A stretch of 64,000 bases of DNA, from the NCBI RefSeq assembly GCF_048771995.1, contig NC_133063.1, forward strand, positions 28,994,810-29,058,809. Direction: 5' to 3'. This DNA comes from Taeniopygia guttata (Eukaryota > Chordata > Aves > Passeriformes > Estrildidae). Below the pieces are notes generated by a model. That model did not search any database. It saw only the letters and a program-made list of their open reading frames with translations, and had not been told where the DNA came from. The stretch's first letter is position 1. Each line of letters opens with the position of its first letter. This document shows, piece by piece, positions 49,811-62,410 of this stretch. A program made the position numbers and the translations under genes.

Positions 49811-49939
49811 TCTGTGGTGCACTCAATAGAACTTCAGCAGACAGATGAACATGATCGGCCCCTTCAAGACTGTGTGATTGTGAACAGTGGCAAAATAGCT
49901 GTAAAGGAACCATTTGTAGTTGAAGTTGGTGACTGGTGA
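49811..49939 (+). CDS. PPIC: PPIC exon 5 (C-terminal, with stop)
   Basis: Encodes residues 165-206, [20 protein letters not shown], then [20 protein letters not shown], then DW and TGA. The final FVVE.x.DW matches the human C-terminus pattern. Like human PPIC it lacks the KDEL-like and longer C-terminal tails seen in some other cyclophilins. The acceptor is ttgacag|tct, phase 0. Confidence 0.97.
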   Translation, partial: SVVHSIELQQTDEHDRPLQDCVIVNSGKIAVKEPFVVEVGDW

Positions 49940-50383
49940 GACCAATAGCCAGCATGGAAAGTAAAACTTAATCACTTCTCTTTAATGCCGGTTTTTGATC
50001 AATCTCAATGATCCACTGAGTTTTCTTCTCTAAACATATTAAGTTACATTTAGGCAATGCTTATAATTTGCCAAATACAGAAGAGATAAGACTATTTCTA
50101 TAACAACTTGTTGGAGCTGCCACTCCTTGAAATTCAAGACATATCCCACAAATTTTTAGATCTTGCAGAAATAGTCTTTTAATGAAAAATTATAGCAGTA
50201 CTTCTATTTTCCAGGGTTTAAAATATAGTAATTTTGTTCTGTTTGGAAATTTTAGCAATACTTGTTTTTGTCTTTTCAACTGAAAATATTTACTGTAACA
50301 CTACCAGCATTACTAAAAACTTAGAAAAAAAAAATATATATATAAGTGTTTTGAATAAATAAACTTCACTTTCAGATAAGTAT
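49940..50383 (+). other. PPIC: PPIC 3' UTR
   Basis: AT-rich sequence from the stop codon to about 20 bases past overlapping AATAAA signals. The end point is inferred from the signal. Confidence 0.75.
50354..50363 (+). terminator. PPIC: PPIC polyadenylation signal (two overlapping AATAAA)
   Basis: The sequence gaataaataaac gives two AATAAA hexamers in a row about 415 bases after the stop codon. Confidence 0.8.
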
Positions 50384-51894
50384 TTCAGATCATTTTTTAC
50401 TCCATCCCCCAAGGTCTTTTTTCTCACCTCAGTTGATTCCACAAAATATGTAGGGGGTTTCGCTTTTCAGGAGATAAGGTTGTAAGGTTAGAAGAGAGAT
50501 GGTAAATTTTCTTAATCTAAACATGTCAGATAAAGTCCCTACTGTCTTTCAGAGAACCACAGTATTCAGATACTATTCTGCGATCAAGAACAAGCGGCTT
50601 TTCTGTCTATTATTGAATAAGGTAATCAGTTAGAAACAGATCAAAACAGAAGAATTTTTGTTTCACAGCATGGTGAATTTTGTAACACTTAAGTAATGTT
50701 ACATATTTTAAAGCTCAGATGCTTTTTCTTTAAGTTTTTCTGTAAGTTTGAGAACTTCAGGTTCATTTTTTTTGTGATGCTTCATAAATACTCTTAAGCG
50801 AACAACTGGTAGATTTCAGAGAAAGTCAGTGTAGGGTAACACTTAAGAGGCATCTGTGTTAAGTTCAGGGCAGATATGTGGATTTTTTCCTTTTGAGTTG
50901 ACTCTTTTACAGCTCAAGATGGAAGAGGCAGTACCAAGATCTGATGAAGGGCTCATCCACTTGTACCACGGGCAGGCAGCACACCACTCCTCTTTGTAGT
51001 GTGTAGTTTCCTGAAAGGTGTCCTGGAGGAGCTCTGAGGTATCCAGAGGCAAAGTGATTCAGGGTAGGAGAGGCTGCTTCAGCACAAAGCTTGTAGGTAC
51101 CTACTGGCATTCCTCTCACAAGGAAACAGGAAAAAACTTTGAGCAGAGATTTACCCTGGGTTCTTCTGACATGTCATTTGCAGTTATAGGATGCTCCTAC
51201 TGGTTCTTCATCCACAGCCCTGGGGCCTCTCATGAAGGTAAATACTTCTTTTCAGACCTGTGAAAGAATTACTGGTCTCTGCAAACAGAACTGGAGGAGA
51301 ACATGGCAAGGGCCTCTAAATTTGCCTAGTGCTAGGCAATCAGATTTATATTTTACCCCTGATAACTTTTCTTTCTACTATCTCTTTAAAGTAAAATTCT
51401 CTGAAAACCAGTTCTAGGAGCAGGGTTAGCAAGCAGGAGTGAGAATGCCTCAGCCTGACAGTAGCTGAAAACCCTCCTGGAGGCTGAGCCTACAGACCTC
51501 ATGAAGTTATGCTACCTGAACAGGTGCTGCAGTCACAGGCCTACCTTTTTTTTGAAGTCCCAGCTTTCCACTCTCCCCAAATGGCTCCCAAACACATTTA
51601 GTAGTTAGAGCAGGCAACCCGTGTGTCTCCAGGATCTGACTTATATTTGTGCCCAGATTTGCTATTGCTGCTTTTGTGTAACACTCCCTTCTGCTGATGA
51701 GCCCAGTGTTCCATTAAGCTTAATTTTTTTCACCAAGACATACAGTTCCGTAACATTATCATATTCAGCTAAGAGCTTTAAATGAGCAGACATGCAGGTA
51801 TTTTCTTACACTTCATGTGGAGACAGACATCTGTGAGACCCATCTCAGATGATAGAATCTCAGAAAAATTTCAATAGAAAAAATTCACAAAAAA
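50384..51894. other. Tail-to-tail intergenic DNA between PPIC and SNX24
   Basis: About 1.5 kb between the two convergent 3' ends. No repeat or gene was recognised, and the open frames of about 60-80 residues show no known motif. Confidence 0.7.
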
Positions 51895-52664
51895 GCCACA
51901 TTCACGTCCTAGTAATTTATTTTGTAATGTCCAGTAGCACACATACAAATTTCCAGTTAAATCTGAACATATGAACGAACGCACATACATATGTATCAGT
52001 TTTAGTTTGACCATAATCTTAATAATATGCTTGCTTTAGTTTACCACAGAGTTGTATGTTCTGTGACTTATAAAATGTTAATATATGGAATACAGTCAGC
52101 AAGTTGGTGTGGAGAGTAAACAAACACACAGGTTAGATGTCATAACTGAATGGAGGTGTGCAAAAGCCACATAAAAGCTCCTGGTAAGTAAAATAATTTC
52201 AACTGAAATCTAGAAAATTTCCTCAGAGAGTACTATGTAAAAGCATGTTTCCAATTCAGCACACACTCTTCAGCACTTTTAATCCGTCCAGAGCTAGCAA
52301 TGGGTAATGTGCCAGGAAAAATCCTGGTGCAAAATTTTAGTGTTTGCTTTAAGAGATATTACAGAAATAATTAGTAAAACTTTTCAAAGGTTAGCATAAT
52401 TCAGTGTATGACTTAGAACATTTAGTGTTAAATAGAACATGTCAATATATAGAAAGTATAAATAACTTCAATACTGTTGTTTCCATATCTTTTTTTTTTA
52501 AAGCAGAAACTGTAATGACAGTGATTTAATTTAAAAAGATACAATGCTTGAACTTAATCTGAGGTTGTGCCTCTTGCTTCTGAGCATAATTTTCCCATCA
52601 CAGAATTTTATTTCTGTTAATTCTATTAACCATGACTTCAGCTTCTTCTTGCCTTGTATTACTT
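51895..52664 (-). other. SNX24: SNX24 3' UTR
   Basis: Minus-strand sequence from the SNX24 stop codon to just past an AATAAA at 51,921-51,916. The length of about 770 bases is inferred. Another AATAAA at 52,612-52,607, only about 55 bases after the stop codon, could give a short 3' UTR. Confidence 0.65.
51916..51921 (-). terminator. SNX24: SNX24 distal polyadenylation signal AATAAA
   Basis: The plus-strand tttatt reads AATAAA on the SNX24 strand. It is the most plausible distal signal before the intergenic gap to PPIC. Confidence 0.6.
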
Positions 52665-52735
52665 CTACCTGGGCAGTAAGTGAGGATAAAATATTCCATG
52701 TAGAATGCCATCTATAACTACATTTGGAAAGTCAT
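52665..52735 (-). CDS. SNX24: SNX24 last coding exon (C-terminus)
   Basis: After the acceptor tttttag the exon encodes (D)DFPNVVIDGILHGIFYPH, then LLPR and TAG, close to the human SNX24 end DFPNVVIEGVLHGIFYPHLQ. It starts in phase 1, which fits the donor of the preceding exon at 56,363. The C-terminal segment lies after the PX domain. Confidence 0.94.
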
Positions 52736-55700
52736 CTAAAAAGGAAAAAAAAAAAGAAAGAAACTTACTTATACTTATATACTTTACAATATAAATGTTT
52801 TTTGAAACTTAACTAGGTAAGGCCTATTTACTTTTGGTTACTGCATTACTCAACTGTTTATCCATGTTGAGGATGTGCTATTAGTAATGCTGTTTCAGCA
52901 CTAAACCCACTTTAGGGTAGCACTGGGCATTGCATGAATGTGCTGCCAGATTTGTAGCTTATTGATTTAAAGGGATGTTCTAATACTTAAGGCTGCTAGG
53001 CTCCAGCTCTTTATCTGAATCTTTTCTCAAAAGGAAGATGGATTACACTGGCAATTCAGTTTCTAACAAAATCTCAATATACTTGAAGAAATTTCTAGAT
53101 TACTACTGGGAATACTTCAAAGCTGTATTTTTGTATTGTGGTTTACAGTACTGTTTAGACTGAGAAGACTTGAGGATGCCTGTATAAAAATGATTATTTG
53201 AGGCAAGAAATTTTGAGGTTGTCCCAATCAACATAAAATGTCATGTTACAAAATGTCATCCTACAGTACTTGAAGGAAAAAATTCCCACTGCTTTGTTGT
53301 CACGGATGCAGTGGAAACTGCCAGTTAATTTTCACATTCCATTTGGCATGAAAGAATTGCCTGATAGAACACAGTAATAGATCCATATACATGGAGGTAC
53401 ACTATTGAATTGAAAAGATTTTTGAAATGCACCAACACCTGAGGGGTTAATGAAGGGTCTATTTAAATCACCAGGCATTAAAATGAAGGGTTTCTGATCA
53501 CATCTTACAACCCTAAAATTGTTAGTATACTAGAATTGGATTTCCTAAGAGCAGACGGTTCCTGCTTTCTGCACAAAACAAACCTTCAACTATCAGCCTA
53601 CAGGTTTGTAACTGTGGATCTTAGCTCTGGAAAAACTGTCTTGCAATTCAACAGTGCATAAAACTCAGTCACTAGAATAATAGCAATATTGTATTTTATA
53701 AAGACAAGTCACAGTGCAGTGACAGGGTAAAAATTTGAGTATTGTATTCCAGAAATATTTATTTTGTTTAAAACTCACACTATTTCCTATTTATTGAAAT
53801 ATGTTAACACAGGCATTCCTGTATCCAGGAAAGACTTCTGATTGAAATTCACCATCTTCAAAGAAAACACTCAATAAATAGTTATATGTTAATGGAAATT
53901 CACTTTTGGTCATGAAAACTTCGGCTGTTTTTACAAAGGAATCAGAGTCTATCAAAGAACTGATCTCAGAGGGAAAATTTTAGAAAGCTCATCTATATTT
54001 TCTCTGTGCTGCAAACTAAGAATGAAGAATTAAAGGTAATGGCAGTTTTGTAAAAACTTTGTTTCTTTCTAACTAGACTTGAGTCAACTAGTAGAGGCCC
54101 TAGACTCAGGACTTGGTTTTCGTCTTCCTTTTTTAAACCATAATTCACATTCTAATTTGTGTTTTAATTCATGTAGTTAAAGAATGACTTGCAGTGAATT
54201 TCATGTTTTAGGGTTTTCAAATAATATTCACCTGCCATATAAAATCCAAAATACTGTGGATCAAGGTCAGAAAATGCCTTGGCAAAAGTCTGAAATGTCC
54301 TTTCTATTATATGAATGAGGCCTACTCAATATTTAAACATTATTCATTAGTAGAGGACTTTATGCTTTTTTGCATTACATCAAAGAACAGCTACAAAATT
54401 CATTGGAAAGTTCCAAGTGATGTCACAAAAAGGAGCCTTAGCCTTATTCAGAGTACAGGTTACAGAAGGGAGATAAGTACCATCCCAAAACTGCAGAATC
54501 TTGCAGTCTTACAGCAAAATGTTACATGTGGGCTGGAAATGCTAAGCACCATCTCAGTTTTTTGGGATAACTGTATATGAAATCCATTTTCTCTCTTCAG
54601 AATGGCATGGAGTTACATAATTTATAGCAGGCTCTTGAGGAATCAAGTATATAATTAGGAGGAGCATTAAACACTGAGATTAAGACATGCAACGGGGCTC
54701 ACTCAAAATACTAGTATAGCCAGCATCTGGACCAAATTTTAAACAGAGGTTACTCTGTGGGTGATTCTTCATTACTGTTGTCACTTGGGTCAGATGTGAC
54801 CCTGTGCAGTGACCCCCTCCCCTTACTGTGCTTTGGTTTATCAATTTTGTGATCTGCACTTCAGCCTCAAATGAACATTCAGTCTGTGAAATCAGACTAA
54901 TGCTAAGTCAAAATAAAAGCTAAACAACCTTGCAATCTGTCTTCCAGTGTGGACCTGGATCACACTGGACCTCTGCTGTCTGTGTTACATATTGGAGTTC
55001 AGTAAGACTTCATGGGGTCAAATAGTGTTTGGCCCCACTACTAGCTAGCATGGACATTGCCTGCAAGAGAGACTACTTAACCCTCTCAAAATACACGAGC
55101 TTGTCTCTATGGTTTTGGTGAACAGCATGAAAAAACAGCACTATCACAGAACAGCTGCAGCTGGGGGATGACTGGAGGTGATCTGGTCCAAACCCCTTTT
55201 CAAGAAGGAGCACCTGCAGGAATCACCCAGGACCATGGCCAGGCAGGTTCCAAGTCTCTCTGAGAGTGGAGACCCAACACAACTCTGGACAACCTGTGTC
55301 TGGGCTTGGGAAAATGTTCCTTATGTTCTTAGTCCTATCACTGGGCAGCACTGGAAAGAGATTGGCTTTGTCTTCTTTATTCCCTCCCTTCAACTATTTA
55401 TAAACACCTTGAAAAAATATCAAGGAAGTACACTCTGTTGTCTAGAAAAAGCAAAAAAGTGTTCTTTTCTAAATTTATTGCTAAAAATTTAATGAATTTT
55501 AAGGCAGTGTGAGAATCTGCTTTCAACACAGTATTTTGTAAAATGAAACAAAATGCCACATTAAAAAAGAATTTATGTGCAGCTCAGGGAGAAAATTTTC
55601 TTCTGAAAGCATATTACATTTTAAAAATAAATATTTATTTGCAATTACAAGTTCAAACAAGTAAAATGACAAAGCCAAGAGGAACCCACTCCAAAAATGT

Positions 55701-56362
55701 TTCTTTTCCCCTGCACACATTGAATTTGAGACAATGTAAATTCTCTGAATTATTAATTCAAAGAACTTTTTATATTAAAGAGTTTATGACAATTTCCAAT
55801 GCTCTTTTGAACCACATAAGTCTGATGTAAATGTCCTGTGAAATACATCACTTAAAGTACACTTTTTTCCCCCTATAAAGAACTCCAAAGGTTCCAGAGG
55901 TTATAAATGATAAGAAATGATAATAATAATCCAAATGGAAATACAAACACACTTGCAGTATATCATCTAGTGTTTAGGGGAAAAGCACTTACAAAGGACT
56001 CGGCCTCCAAGTTTAAATCCTTCAGGCAAAACAGCCAAAGGGTCAACAAGAAGAAAAGAAAAGTAGTGTTGTTCTTTTGATTTGAATTCTCAGTGGGTTT
56101 GCCTGAGAGAACAACTGGGGAGAAAATTCTACCCTTTTACAAATCACACTCCCTACTTAGTGTTTTATTGGTTTCTTACACACAAACTATCATTTTATTG
56201 GCAGGTTATTAGATTTTGGACCAGTGTCATTTGATTAGGCTGGCATTATTATTATTAATAATAATAAAAATAACAATAACACTAATACTAATACTAAATA
56301 TGGTTTATGCAGTGCAGGGTCAGATCAGTAAAGTGGTGCTAACAGATGACAGGTTTGATTAC
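52736..56362 (-). other. SNX24: SNX24 intron before the last exon
   Basis: A 3.6 kb AT-rich intron. It contains a minus-strand CR1 fragment at 55,143-55,430 and an (ATT/AAT)-rich stretch near 56,250. No additional exon was recognised. Confidence 0.85.
55143..55430 (-). repeat. CR1 LINE fragment, minus strand
   Basis: It reads in plus orientation as the CR1 complement: 'ctggaggtgatctggtccaa', 'cccttttcaagaaggagcac', 'acaacctgtgtctgggc', 'ctatcactgggcagcactgg', 'caactatttataaacacc'. Truncated. Confidence 0.85.
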
Positions 56363-56427
56363 CGTTGGCTTTAGGCAAGACATATGGATCCCTTAGGAAC
56401 AGCAGCACAGGCTGGTGGGACAGTTTG
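56363..56427 (-). CDS. SNX24: SNX24 penultimate coding exon
   Basis: A 65-base exon encoding (S)KLSHQPVLLFLRDPYVLP, then KAN and one base of the next codon. The block KLSHQPVLLFLRDPYVLP is identical to human SNX24. The acceptor is ctttccag|c (phase 2) and the donor is cg|gtaatc (phase 1). Human has AAS where this reads KAN. Confidence 0.95.
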
Positions 56428-57286
56428 CTGGAAAGGTCAAGAACAGGGATGTCAATATCAAGGGACAGTAAACACACTGTTCTACAAACTAGCTTTGATA
56501 AAGTGAGGTTGTTGAGCTGCCAGGAGCCATGCAGTGCGGTTCCACACACCAGCACTGCCCAGAAGGGCAGGCTCTATCTCTGGGAAGCAAAGCTCGCTGC
56601 TCCTTAGCCATACAGCAAAACCCTCAATGTCAAGCCGGAGTGAAGGGGCTGAGTCCAGGATGAGTGGCTTGCAGCTCTGAGACTTCCTGATGCTGCTCTG
56701 CTCCCTGGCACGTGCTGTCATGCAGGCTACAAGACCATCTACAATCCATAGGCTCTCCAGGCCACCAAGCCAACTCAAAACGTCACCGTGTTCTTACAAC
56801 ACCCAAAGTAGTTGCTGTACCTATCACCCATGGAGAGAAGCCCTTGGAAGGCCCCCAGGCCTGACTCCCACCCTTGGCCACGGCACAGACAGCCTCCCCT
56901 AGCCCTCTCCACTCTGCTCTGTACACATCCATTCCAAATAGTGCAATCAGATGAAGATGAAACTCTATCAAATTCATGGGGAAGAACCCAGACTTTGAAT
57001 TTCTTCTGCTAAATCTTCTTGCTACAAAAAATACATTCCCAGATATATTTTAGAGCTGACAGTGTTCTGTCAGTTTTGTAACGAATTTCTCAACACTAGC
57101 ATAAGGATGTTCAAGCCACACTAAAAATGTATAGATATAGCACAGCTGATGGTAATATTAAACAAATACAATTTTAATCCTAAACTACTTCTAATTTGGT
57201 AACTGCAAGGAACTAATAAAGTAAACGTCAATCATTTAAGTAGTTAATTGATCAGGTGCCCTAAAAAGAGTAGAAATCAAGCTCAC
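56428..57286 (-). other. SNX24: SNX24 intron
   Basis: An 859-base intron with GT-AG ends (donor gtgagc at 57,286). The open frames within it on both strands have no recognisable domain. Confidence 0.9.
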
Positions 57287-57319
57287 CTTGATTCTTCAGA
57301 TTCTGTTTCATCAAAAGAG
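57287..57319 (-). CDS. SNX24: SNX24 33-base microexon (acidic linker)
   Basis: It encodes (G)SFDETESEESS between acceptor cttgcag|c and donor aag|gtgagc. The sequence matches human SNX24 SFDETESEESS exactly. Phase 2 on both sides means that skipping it keeps the reading frame. The Ser/Glu-rich segment joins the PX domain to the C-terminal tail. Confidence 0.95.
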
Positions 57320-58440
57320 CTGCAAGTAAAGTGATGAAGCTTTGGTTACTACAAAATTAATTTTACAATTAAAACCTTTTTACAATTAAAATCCTTTAAG
57401 AATCACCAAAGGGAACAATCTTCTTGTCAGTGGCCAGATAATGCCACATAAGGAAATACACATGGGAGATTGTATCATTTTATAACCACCACAACTCGAA
57501 AATAACAGCATCCTATAACATAATGACAGCATACTGTAACAGATTAATTTCCATCTATCTATCTGTGAAGTGCTCAGGTGTAGTTCCACTGAGGATACTG
57601 GCTGATGTCATTAACTGCAAGTGAAAACTTATAAGCCTGATAGCTTCTGAACCACTCTGGACATTGCTCTGTGCCATAGAGATCTCCAAGGATAAGAGGG
57701 CCTCAAAATTATCTTTATGTAAATTTGCCTTCTCACTACTGTGGATCCAAACAGCCTGCCCCAAACTGGAAAATGGCCATGTGGCTTTCATGGGGAGCAT
57801 GTTCTGATAACGCTTCTGCACTATCAACCACATCATCTTACATAGCAAAAGAAATTCTGCCTACTATGCTCACAGCTACAGATGGTAACAGAGCTTCCAG
57901 TTACACTGGTTTGGGTATTTCTGTAGCCATTACATTCATCGTACTAAGATTCCGTCCTGTCACTCTCATTAGGATCCCTTCCCAGGGGATGATGGGCAAT
58001 TGGATCATGTCATCAGAAAGGTGAAAGAACCTTATTTTTGAACACATAGAGTGAGATCATAGAATGATCATGGAATGATGCACTATTTTGTGCAGATACT
58101 ATGATCATAAAATACATGCAAAGGCTTTCTATGCAATTTTACTGAGTGCTTATGAATATCTTACATTTCAGTAGATATTTCACGATTTACAAGAAAGTCA
58201 TATTTTTCTCTTCTACTTTGCTTTCCAAGAATATTACATTAAACTTCCCTTCTGTTGTTGAACATGCTGGATTTATTTTACAACCTTTTAGGGATATATA
58301 AACATACTTAACATGAACCTAATGCCCATTTATTTTACAGTGTTGGCAGCAAGACCATTTTAAGTCAATGGAATTGCATCAGCACTGAGTGGATATGGGC
58401 CTTTTGGCCTCCATATATTTTTCAGTAAAGGAGAGCTTAC
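57320..58440 (-). other. SNX24: SNX24 intron
   Basis: A 1.1 kb intron between the PX-domain exon and the microexon, with donor gtaagc at 58,440. No repeat was recognised. Confidence 0.9.
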
Positions 58441-58535
58441 CCACAGCTTTCTGCTTTTGGCAAAGTAGGTACATGACGAACATTCAGAAAATCAAGAAAT
58501 ATCTTAGGGAGCTCTTCATTTTCTAAAATGACTGT
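58441..58535 (-). CDS. SNX24: SNX24 exon encoding the end of the PX domain
   Basis: SNX24 is a small sorting nexin made of one phosphoinositide-binding PX domain and a short tail, and it works on endosomal membranes. This 95-base exon encodes TVILENEELPKIFLDFLNVR, then HVPTLPKAESCG, closely matching human AVILENEELPKLFLDFLNVR, then HLPSLPKAESCG. This is the C-terminal helical part of the PX domain. The acceptor is ttgacag|aca (a second acag directly follows, but it breaks frame) and the donor is gg|gtaagc, phase 2. Earlier exons, which carry the phosphoinositide-binding Arg-Tyr motif, are beyond 64,000. Confidence 0.96.
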
Positions 58536-59588
58536 CTGTCAAAAACAAAGGCACAATAGAAACCCAAGTTTTAGAAATATTTTAGACATTGCACAGTTCC
58601 ATTCACGCTAGAACATTTCTCTCTTGCAATACTTTTCAATTTTCTGTTTTTTACACCTATTTTGGAATGCCTCATTTCAACAGGAAAACCACAGTTCTTG
58701 ATGAATCACTTAGAAATACATTCAACTATGTTACTACATTGTTTTTCACCTGCCATCACTGATGCTAACCTATATGCCTCTCAAGCAGAGATGTCTGATT
58801 CTGGAACTAAGTTACTGGCATGCTCCTTTGTGAATAAAATTCTGTTTATTTAACATATAAAATAAAACAGCCTCAGCTTAGTGCTTTCATGTTCACCTCA
58901 CAGAAGACTACCATCTGGCTTTCGAGCAGAAGAAGTTTTCACTTTGTGCAGTTTTATTAATGTATGTCTTGGTAAATGACAACAAGGGAAACCCCTTGCT
59001 TGGCTTGACAGATCAGCTTACAACATGTATCTGCACTACGGCTCCAAATGACAAAGCTCTGACCACACTGCTGGCCAGACTTGCCACATTCTTCCACAAT
59101 CATGATACAACAGCCACATAATAGCCAGACTACCTCTTCTGTTTTTTCCTTTGATGAGATGAGCTATACTTTTCACAAAGCAAAGAAAAACAGTTCATAC
59201 ATTCAACCAATGTCTCACCTGAAAGATAAAGCCCCTTTTTCTTTACTGTTCATACTGACATGCATTCTGAAGACATGTGTACTTCACAAGAGAAAGGAAG
59301 CCATAAGCTTTCTTAAAGAGATTTCTTTCATAAAGGCCTGAAGTGAATGTACATATGGAAGAAACTTCACTGGATTTAAAATTAAATTGACTCCTAGAAG
59401 CAAAGCTTTCCATGTTCATCCTGTTCACTTTCCCACCTGTGATAGAAGAAATAAATATAGAGAAGAAACAAGTCTGGAAAGACATGTTACTCGTACATTC
59501 AGAAGGTAACTTACTCCTGCGTGTGTATTCTTTTACATTACAATATCACAAGGGAGACACAATGGTATATACAGGATAGCAGGATACA

Positions 59589-59615
59589 AAAAAAAAAAAA
59601 AAAAAAAAAAAAAAA
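59589..59615 (+). repeat. Poly-A run
   Basis: An uninterrupted run of A about 27 bases long, just left of the solo LTR. No element body could be tied to it. Confidence 0.9.
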
Positions 59616-59721
59616 GGTTGGGAGAGACATCTAGAAGTCATCTAGATTTTATAGCAAGTTTTATAGCAAATTATTTGGTTACTTGTGTAAGGAAAACCTG
59701 CTTCATATTAAAATTGCATAA

Positions 59722-61103
59722 TGTCATGGTTTGACACTGGCACAATGCCAGTGTTCCCATGAAAATACACCTTTCCAAATGAGTGCTGTGAGATACGATC
59801 AGGAGCAGAGCAGGCCCAACTTAGAAATAAAGAAAAAAAACTTTATTGAACTACTACTATGATAGAAAAAAAAAAAAAAAAAGACACACTAAATCCAAAA
59901 TGAAAACCTTCCAAAACATTCCTCCTCCCCCCACCCCAACTCCAACAAACCACAGTGAGACGCAACTTGGACCCTCAATCAAGTCATCACCCTTCAATAT
60001 AATCAACACTAAGTTCATCGGGGGAGAGAGGAGTCTCCCTTGCACCACAGACCCCCAGGAAACACAATTGCCACTTCTTGTGTTTCCATGTCACACATGG
60101 CACTGCCCGGAGAAAATCTGCCAGTGTGACACTCTCCTTTCCATGTCACAGTGCTCTCACCACCGTGCATGGACAGACTGTTCATAGGCTCCTTTAAGGA
60201 TACTTTGCCAAGGACCAAAAGAAACAACAGTCCAGTGTCTCATTTTGGGGCCACAGTCCTCCCCATTTTCCTCCTCCCCTGGGGCCAAGGGTGAAAAGAG
60301 AGATCTTCATCTTCCTGAAGACAGAGGGCACCATCACACCCTCCTCAGCTTTTTTCTGTTCACTCCATTCCTGTGCTGGTAGCTGCTAAAGCAGGTCTCT
60401 TGGCTCACCATTGCATCCCCCTAAAAATGCAGTCTCTGTTGCAGGAGAAATTGGTTCAGTCTATGGCCAACAAGAAGAGTCCAGCCAAAAGCCACTCCAT
60501 CATCTCCCCACAGCCTGCTTTTCCTAACATCTCTGGTCCAGGCTGTCTCTCTTTCCTTTCAAATCGAGGAGGAGTAATATTTCACAAAGCCTTCATTCCC
60601 CAGGAAAGGGTTAAAAGTCCTGGACTCCCTGGATGGCTGAAATCTCGGCCCAGGACTTCATCTCCCACGCTGGGCACCTTCCCCCTGCTTCTCCGTCTCC
60701 TCTGCTGGCAAACTTCCAGGTGTCTTCAGGCTCTTTGTCTCTTTCCCTCTTGGGGGCAGGGGGAGAACAAAGACATCTCAGACTTCCTCCACCCTTCCAT
60801 TTGCAGGAGCTGGTCTGGTTCCAGTCCCTTCACACCCTGGCCTACCTCTCCAGGCTGCATGGCTGCATGGCTTCCCCTCCCCCACCCAGCCCGTGGCTGG
60901 GCAGGGGAGATCTGCCCTCTCTGATGATTGATGACCAGAACCAAAGAGAGCATTCCCTGGGACTTCTTGCTTTTTAACGCCCTGTGTTCTCAGAGGCGTG
61001 TCCAGCCTTCAGTGGTCACTCCAGGTGCCAATATCCAAACTTGACACTGATTGGTGTGACTACCCACTTCCTGAAAAATTCTCTTCTGTATCAAACCACA
61101 ACA
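59722..61103. mobile_element. Solo LTR of a passerine endogenous retrovirus (ERVL-like)
   Basis: A 1.38 kb fossil bounded by TG...CA with matching inverted ends: left tgtcatggtttga, right tcaaaccacaaca (11 of 13 positions pair). It is flanked by near-identical 5-bp target duplications, cataa and cgtaa. A 5-bp duplication suits ERVL-type elements. I associate this tgtcatggtttgacactggc family with songbirds, but the precise family name is uncertain. No internal retroviral sequence or second LTR is present, so it is a solo LTR. The open frames inside it do not look like genes. Confidence 0.85.
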
Positions 61104-62285
61104 CGTAAGATGTGAATGGATTTAAAAGCATTTAAAAACAAAGGTATCTGAGAACTGGATCTTTTTTTCATTTTACATTTGCAAGTCTGAATACAGAGGC
61201 TACACTTTCTTAACAACGGATGCCATCAGTAGAATATTTGAAAAAAAGATCACAGAAAAACGCAGCTTTTGCCTTTTCTGTTCTAGATTTTAAGGGATGT
61301 AACAAACAAGGAAGTCCAAAATGTTGGTAAGTATTAAGCCTTTCACTTCACCTCTATATGAGGATGCTGCATTAAAAAATGCCACTCTGTTTGCATTCTG
61401 CAAAATCAGCACTCTGCTGCTGAAAAATTTATCCTGTTCTGCATTCAGGTTATGCACAAAAGAAGGTGTGTAGGTGGATGCATATTCAGAGAGAGTGTGT
61501 GAATTGCATAGAAATGTGTATGACTAGCTCAAGTAAAACCATCTTGCTAATTATATGCAATGAGGTACCGCAAAAATTTGTAGAAAGATGTTTAAGGGCA
61601 TCCGGTGCTTATGTGCAACTTCATACATACAACTCTTGACAGCTTCTTCTAAAAGCTGAGCTGCCTGCTGAGGCTGCTGAATGGAACAGGGAAGAACAGA
61701 AGGATACACCATTTTATAAAAGGAAAACTACTGACAGCTCTTACAAGCCTATTTGCTTCTACTTCCACTCACTTGAGATAATATCTCATTCTATTTTGTT
61801 TGGTTTTTTTTTCCCCCACAACATGTATCAAGTCAACCCTAGCCATGCTAACCCTGGCCTAACCAAATACCTTTCACAAAAAGATGTAAGCAAATAATAC
61901 CATTTTAGTGTGTTAAGCCATGCAGTTTGTTAGCCGTCAATAACTCTGTTTTGCTGATCAGTAAACTTGCAAATGTAGAATTTGCAGAGAAGCAAAGGCA
62001 ATTTTTCACTGCACGGTATTTGTATACCACCTCTGCTGGTTGAGAATTTTGTCATTTTGAGAATTTGATGAAGGAAGAAATGACTGCATTGAGCAAAGGA
62101 GGAATTTGCAACTGATGTAATTTAATGTGATATGGATTTCTAGGCATTAAAAATAAAAATATGAAGTTTACAAGTTAATTATACTAATAGGGAGCAAATT
62201 AACTTCTGGCTTGGCTTCACTGGCTTTGATTCAACAAGGGGTGAGGACATAATCTTGCCATTTAAGATACATAGTGGAAACCAAA

Positions 62286-62410
62286 AGAAAGGAGAAAAAA
62301 AGGCCTGATAACAACAACAATAAAACTAAACCAAAACAAAGAAAAAACCAACAAAAAACCACACAAACTCCAGACCGATCAAACAACCAATTCCAAAACA
62401 AAACCTCTAC
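62286..62410. repeat. A/C-rich low-complexity tract
   Basis: Runs of A interrupted by single C or CC (caacaacaataaaactaaac), the complement type of the T/G-rich tracts elsewhere in the window. Confidence 0.85.

Noticed and set aside
60015-60977. Open frames of 70-183 residues on both strands
   Set aside because: They lie inside the solo LTR, a non-coding fossil, and show no retroviral protein similarity.
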